NCBI RefSeq assembly: GCF_014203705.1
Contig: NZ_JACHJR010000001.1
Coordinates: 2,170,001-2,234,000 of the forward strand
Direction: 5' to 3'
From: Kitasatospora gansuensis
Lineage (GTDB): Bacteria > Actinomycetota > Actinomycetes > Streptomycetales > Streptomycetaceae
DNA: 64,000 nt
Shown piece after piece: positions 61,991 through 64,000 of the stretch. Made by a program: the position numbers and the translations under genes. A model generated the notes under the pieces. The model saw only the letters and a list, made by a program, of their open reading frames with translations, did not search any database and had not been told where the DNA came from. Every line of letters begins with the position of its first letter. The stretch's first letter is position 1.

Positions 61991-62026
61991 CCATTTACGG
62001 TCCGGGGGCTCGGGGAACTGCGACGC
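61991..62026 (+). repeat. Dispersed repeat copy R5 (truncated)
   Basis: CATTTACGGTCCGGGGGCTC followed by GGGGAACTGCGACGC matches the opening of R1 and R3 and the start of the R2 core, then similarity stops. It begins 2 bp after the kinase stop codon. Confidence 0.75.
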
Positions 62027-62174
62027 ATCGGCAAGGAGTTGGAGAACCACGGCCTGGAGGCCCGGTGGGCTGTCGTGGCTACGGGCCTTCCGCCTCGCGG
62101 CATGATCTCGAGTGGCGCGATGCGGCGCGGGTGCCTGGAACGTCGTTGGCTGCCGGATCTTGCGGGGCGTGGGG

Positions 62175-62282
62175 ATGACTTCGGTCGAGCGGACTGCGTG
62201 TCCGCGTTTCAAGCGGCTGGTCAGTGCGCATGAGCTGCATCTGTTCTTCGCGCCGACGCGGGAGGCGGCGGGGGCGGCGGGC
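62175..62282 (+). pseudogene. Remnant of a Tn3-type (DUF4158) transposase N terminus
   Basis: In one frame the sequence reads MTSVERTACPRFKRL, then VSAHELHLFFAPTREA, which resembles the conserved opening of actinobacterial Tn3-family transposases with a DUF4158 domain (from memory). After about 35 codons the similarity ends and the same frame runs, without a stop, into the start of the quinone oxidoreductase gene at 62352. No terminal inverted repeats were recognised. The rest of 61990-62351 holds only the R5 repeat copy and no further gene. Confidence 0.45.
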
Positions 62283-62351
62283 TGGTCTGCGTGCCGGGAA
62301 TCGGATCGCCATCAACGGGGTTGGTGGGGGACGAGCCGTTATAGGAGAGCC

Positions 62352-63362
62352 ATGCGAGCGATTCAGGTGTACGAAGTGGGCGGTCCCGAGGTGCTGCAGG
62401 AGGCCGAGGTGGACCTGCCGCGGCCGGGTCCGGGCGAGGCGATCGTGGAGGTCGCCGCATCCGGGGTCAACTTCCTCGACGTCTACCACCGCGAAGGCCG
62501 GTACAGTCTCCCGCTGCCCTTCACCCCGGGCGCTGAGGGCGCCGGCACGGTCGTCGAAGTTGGACCCGGCGTCGCCGACGTCGCAGTCGGGGACCGGGTC
62601 GGTTGGGTGGAGATTCCCGGCACGTATGCCGAGCGGGCCGTCGTGGACTCCTCCCGGCTGGTGCCGCTGCCCGACGATATCGGCTTCGAGACAGCCGCCG
62701 CCGTGCTCCTCCAAGGCATGACCGCGCACTATCTCATCAAGGACGCCTACCCGGTCCAGGGGGGCGACACGGTGCTCGTGCATGCGGCTGCCGGTGGCAT
62801 GGGGCTGCTTCTGACCCAGCTCATCACCCATCTCGGCGGCAGGGTGATCGGCACGACGTCGACCACGGCGAAGGCCGAGCTGGCGAAGCGTGCCGGGGCC
62901 GCTGAGGTGATCCTTTCCTCCGCAGTCGACGATCTCGCGGCCGAGGTGAGGCGGCTCAACGGCGGTCAGGGACTGCCGGTTGTCTTCGACGGCGTCGGCG
63001 CGGCCACCTTCGACGCGAGCCTCGCCAGCCTGCGAACCCGCGGCCATCTCGTGCTCTTCGGCGCGGCAAGTGGTGCCGTGCCGCCGTTTGATCCGATTCG
63101 GCTCGCCCACGGCGGTTCGCTGACCCTGATCCGGCCCAGCCTCGGGGACTTCATCACCGATCGGTCCGAACTGCTCCGACGGGCCGCCGATGTGTTCGAG
63201 TGGGTGCGCTCCAAGGCACTTGAGGTCACCGTAACGGGCCGCTACGCATTGTCCGAGGCCGCCCAGGCCCACAGCGATCTGGAGGCTCGGCGTACCACCG
63301 GCAAGCTGCTCGTCGTACCCGATGCGGCCGCTGTCGGACGCCGCGAGGAGACGCAGAGCTGA
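62352..63362 (+). CDS. Quinone oxidoreductase / zinc-independent medium-chain reductase
   Basis: A 336-residue MDR-family enzyme that reduces quinones or enones with NADPH. The catalytic part opens with MRAIQVYEVGGPEVLQ and contains SGVNFLDVYHREG; the cofactor loop is HAAAGGMGLLLTQLITHLGG near residue 140; FDGVGAATFDASLASL and GHLVLFGAASG follow. Zinc ligands of alcohol dehydrogenases are absent. ATG at 62352 follows AGGAGAG. Codon third positions are looser than in its neighbours (more CTT, GCT, GGT), and it lies next to a transposase remnant, which suggests transfer. Confidence 0.9.
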   Translation: MRAIQVYEVGGPEVLQEAEVDLPRPGPGEAIVEVAASGVNFLDVYHREGRYSLPLPFTPGAEGAGTVVEVGPGVADVAVGDRVGWVEIPGTYAERAVVDSSRLVPLPDDIGFETAAAVLLQGMTAHYLIKDAYPVQGGDTVLVHAAAGGMGLLLTQLITHLGGRVIGTTSTTAKAELAKRAGAAEVILSSAVDDLAAEVRRLNGGQGLPVVFDGVGAATFDASLASLRTRGHLVLFGAASGAVPPFDPIRLAHGGSLTLIRPSLGDFITDRSELLRRAADVFEWVRSKALEVTVTGRYALSEAAQAHSDLEARRTTGKLLVVPDAAAVGRREETQS

Positions 63363-63453
63363 TCGCGGGTGACGAGGTCGAGGATCTTGGAGACCGAGAT
63401 GTCGAGGGCATGGCCGACCGTCATCGCCAAGATCCCCTCCCGGGACAGAACAG

Positions 63454-64000
63454 CTAGCGCCAGGTGCGCCGGTAGTCGCGGGGGGCGACACCGACGCGGC
63501 GGGTGAAGGCGGGGCGGAGCGAGACCGCGGAGCCGAAGCCGCAGCGGACGGCGATCTCGTCCACCGGGAGGTCGGTCTCCTCCAGCAGGCGCTGGGCGGC
63601 CAGCACGCGCTGCTCGGAGAGCCAGCGCAGTGGGGGGACGCCCGTCGTCTCGGTGAAGCGGCGGGCGAAGGACCGTTCCGACATGGTCGCCAGCCGGGCC
63701 AACTCGCCCACCGTCCAAGGGTGTTCCAGAGCACCGAGGACCGCCGCCCGGACCCCGGAGAGCGGGTCGTCGGCGGTGGCGTCCGGCACGGGGGTCGGGA
63801 TGAACTGGGCCTGGCCGCCCGAGCGGAACGGTGCGGTGACCATCGCCCGGGCGATCGCGGCGGCCGCCTGCTGGCCGTGCGCCGCGCGGACCAGGTGCAG
63901 GCAGAGGTCGATCCCGGCGGCCACCCCGGCCGAGGTCCAGACCTGGCCGTCACCGGTGAACAGCACCTCCGGGTCGACCTGGACCGCCGGGTGACGGTGC
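63454..64000 (-). CDS. GlxA/AraC-family transcriptional regulator (partial, 5' end cut by window)
   Basis: The C-terminal 181 codons are visible. The left part (TGDGQVWTSAGVAAGIDLCLHLVR) is the end of a DJ-1/PfpI-like domain; then comes an AraC DNA-binding domain with two helix-turn-helices (TVGELARLATMSERSFARRF and LPVDEIAVRCGFGSAVSLRPAF). Such regulators sense small molecules or metabolites by the first domain. The start lies beyond the right edge. Its stop is 91 bp from that of the convergent oxidoreductase. Confidence 0.88.
   Translation of the reverse strand, partial: HRHPAVQVDPEVLFTGDGQVWTSAGVAAGIDLCLHLVRAAHGQQAAAAIARAMVTAPFRSGGQAQFIPTPVPDATADDPLSGVRAAVLGALEHPWTVGELARLATMSERSFARRFTETTGVPPLRWLSEQRVLAAQRLLEETDLPVDEIAVRCGFGSAVSLRPAFTRRVGVAPRDYRRTWR

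Noticed and set aside
63363..63453. A short leftward reading with MTVGHALDISVSKILDLV between the oxidoreductase and the GlxA-type gene
   Set aside because: It is about 30 codons long and runs into the oxidoreductase on the other strand; it may be a gene scrap but I recognise no family and cannot support a feature.

Overview
The window is very GC-rich, dense with GTG/TTG starts and long antisense open frames, and carries genes typical of high-GC actinobacteria (DUF3000, HemQ with coproporphyrin-type heme genes, a rok7B7-xylFGH block, a BadF-type sugar kinase, GH84 and GH77 enzymes). I read it as chromosomal DNA of a Streptomycetaceae member (Streptomyces or Kitasatospora); the sequence alone does not separate the two. 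No tRNA, rRNA, CRISPR array or intact mobile element was seen.

Layout. 1-0.85 kb: an ECF sigma factor with a truncated zinc-finger anti-sigma factor. 1.1-7.8 kb: zapE, a RibD-like reductase, an unassigned 152-aa protein, murC, msrB and a large Mrr-nuclease/TerD fusion. 7.8-8.75 kb: a tandem GNAT protein. 9-13.2 kb: the most interesting block, a DUF692/MNIO-type iron enzyme, a small partner and three paralogous membrane proteins, the first of which ends in a serine tail carrying all seven of its cysteines. 13.2-18.3 kb: heme genes hemQ, hemY and hemE with a DUF4349 lipoprotein and a Uma2 nuclease. 18.4-25.4 kb: DUF3000, a LuxR-type regulator with a collagen-like linker, a ribonuclease D-like protein, and a thiolase/FadB beta-oxidation pair. 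25.4-36.2 kb: a two-armed gene group that looks like extracellular amino-sugar polysaccharide synthesis (GT2 synthase, WecB, lectin-like protein, DUF2334 deacetylase, GlmS, glycosidase-like lipoprotein, a GT39-like membrane protein). 36.4-43.2 kb: dxs, then xylFGH and its ROK regulator. 43.5-54.9 kb: aminopeptidase N, a small membrane protein, malQ, a secreted GH84 protein, an HNH nuclease and an MscS channel. 55.1-62 kb: a ROK regulator, ABC sugar importer, GH4 glycosidase and BadF kinase operon with a clear promoter/operator. 62-64 kb: an apparent Tn3-transposase remnant, a quinone oxidoreductase and a truncated GlxA/AraC regulator.

How it fits together. The proposed new system is the 9-13 kb block: a cytosolic MNIO enzyme would modify cysteines in the tail of a membrane-anchored protein rather than in a small peptide. 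The two ROK-controlled sugar systems and the polysaccharide group suggest heavy investment in amino-sugar and oligosaccharide uptake and export. A dispersed structured repeat, with a core of about 70 bp, occurs at least five times, four of them directly at the 3' end of a gene, one inside the MNIO block.
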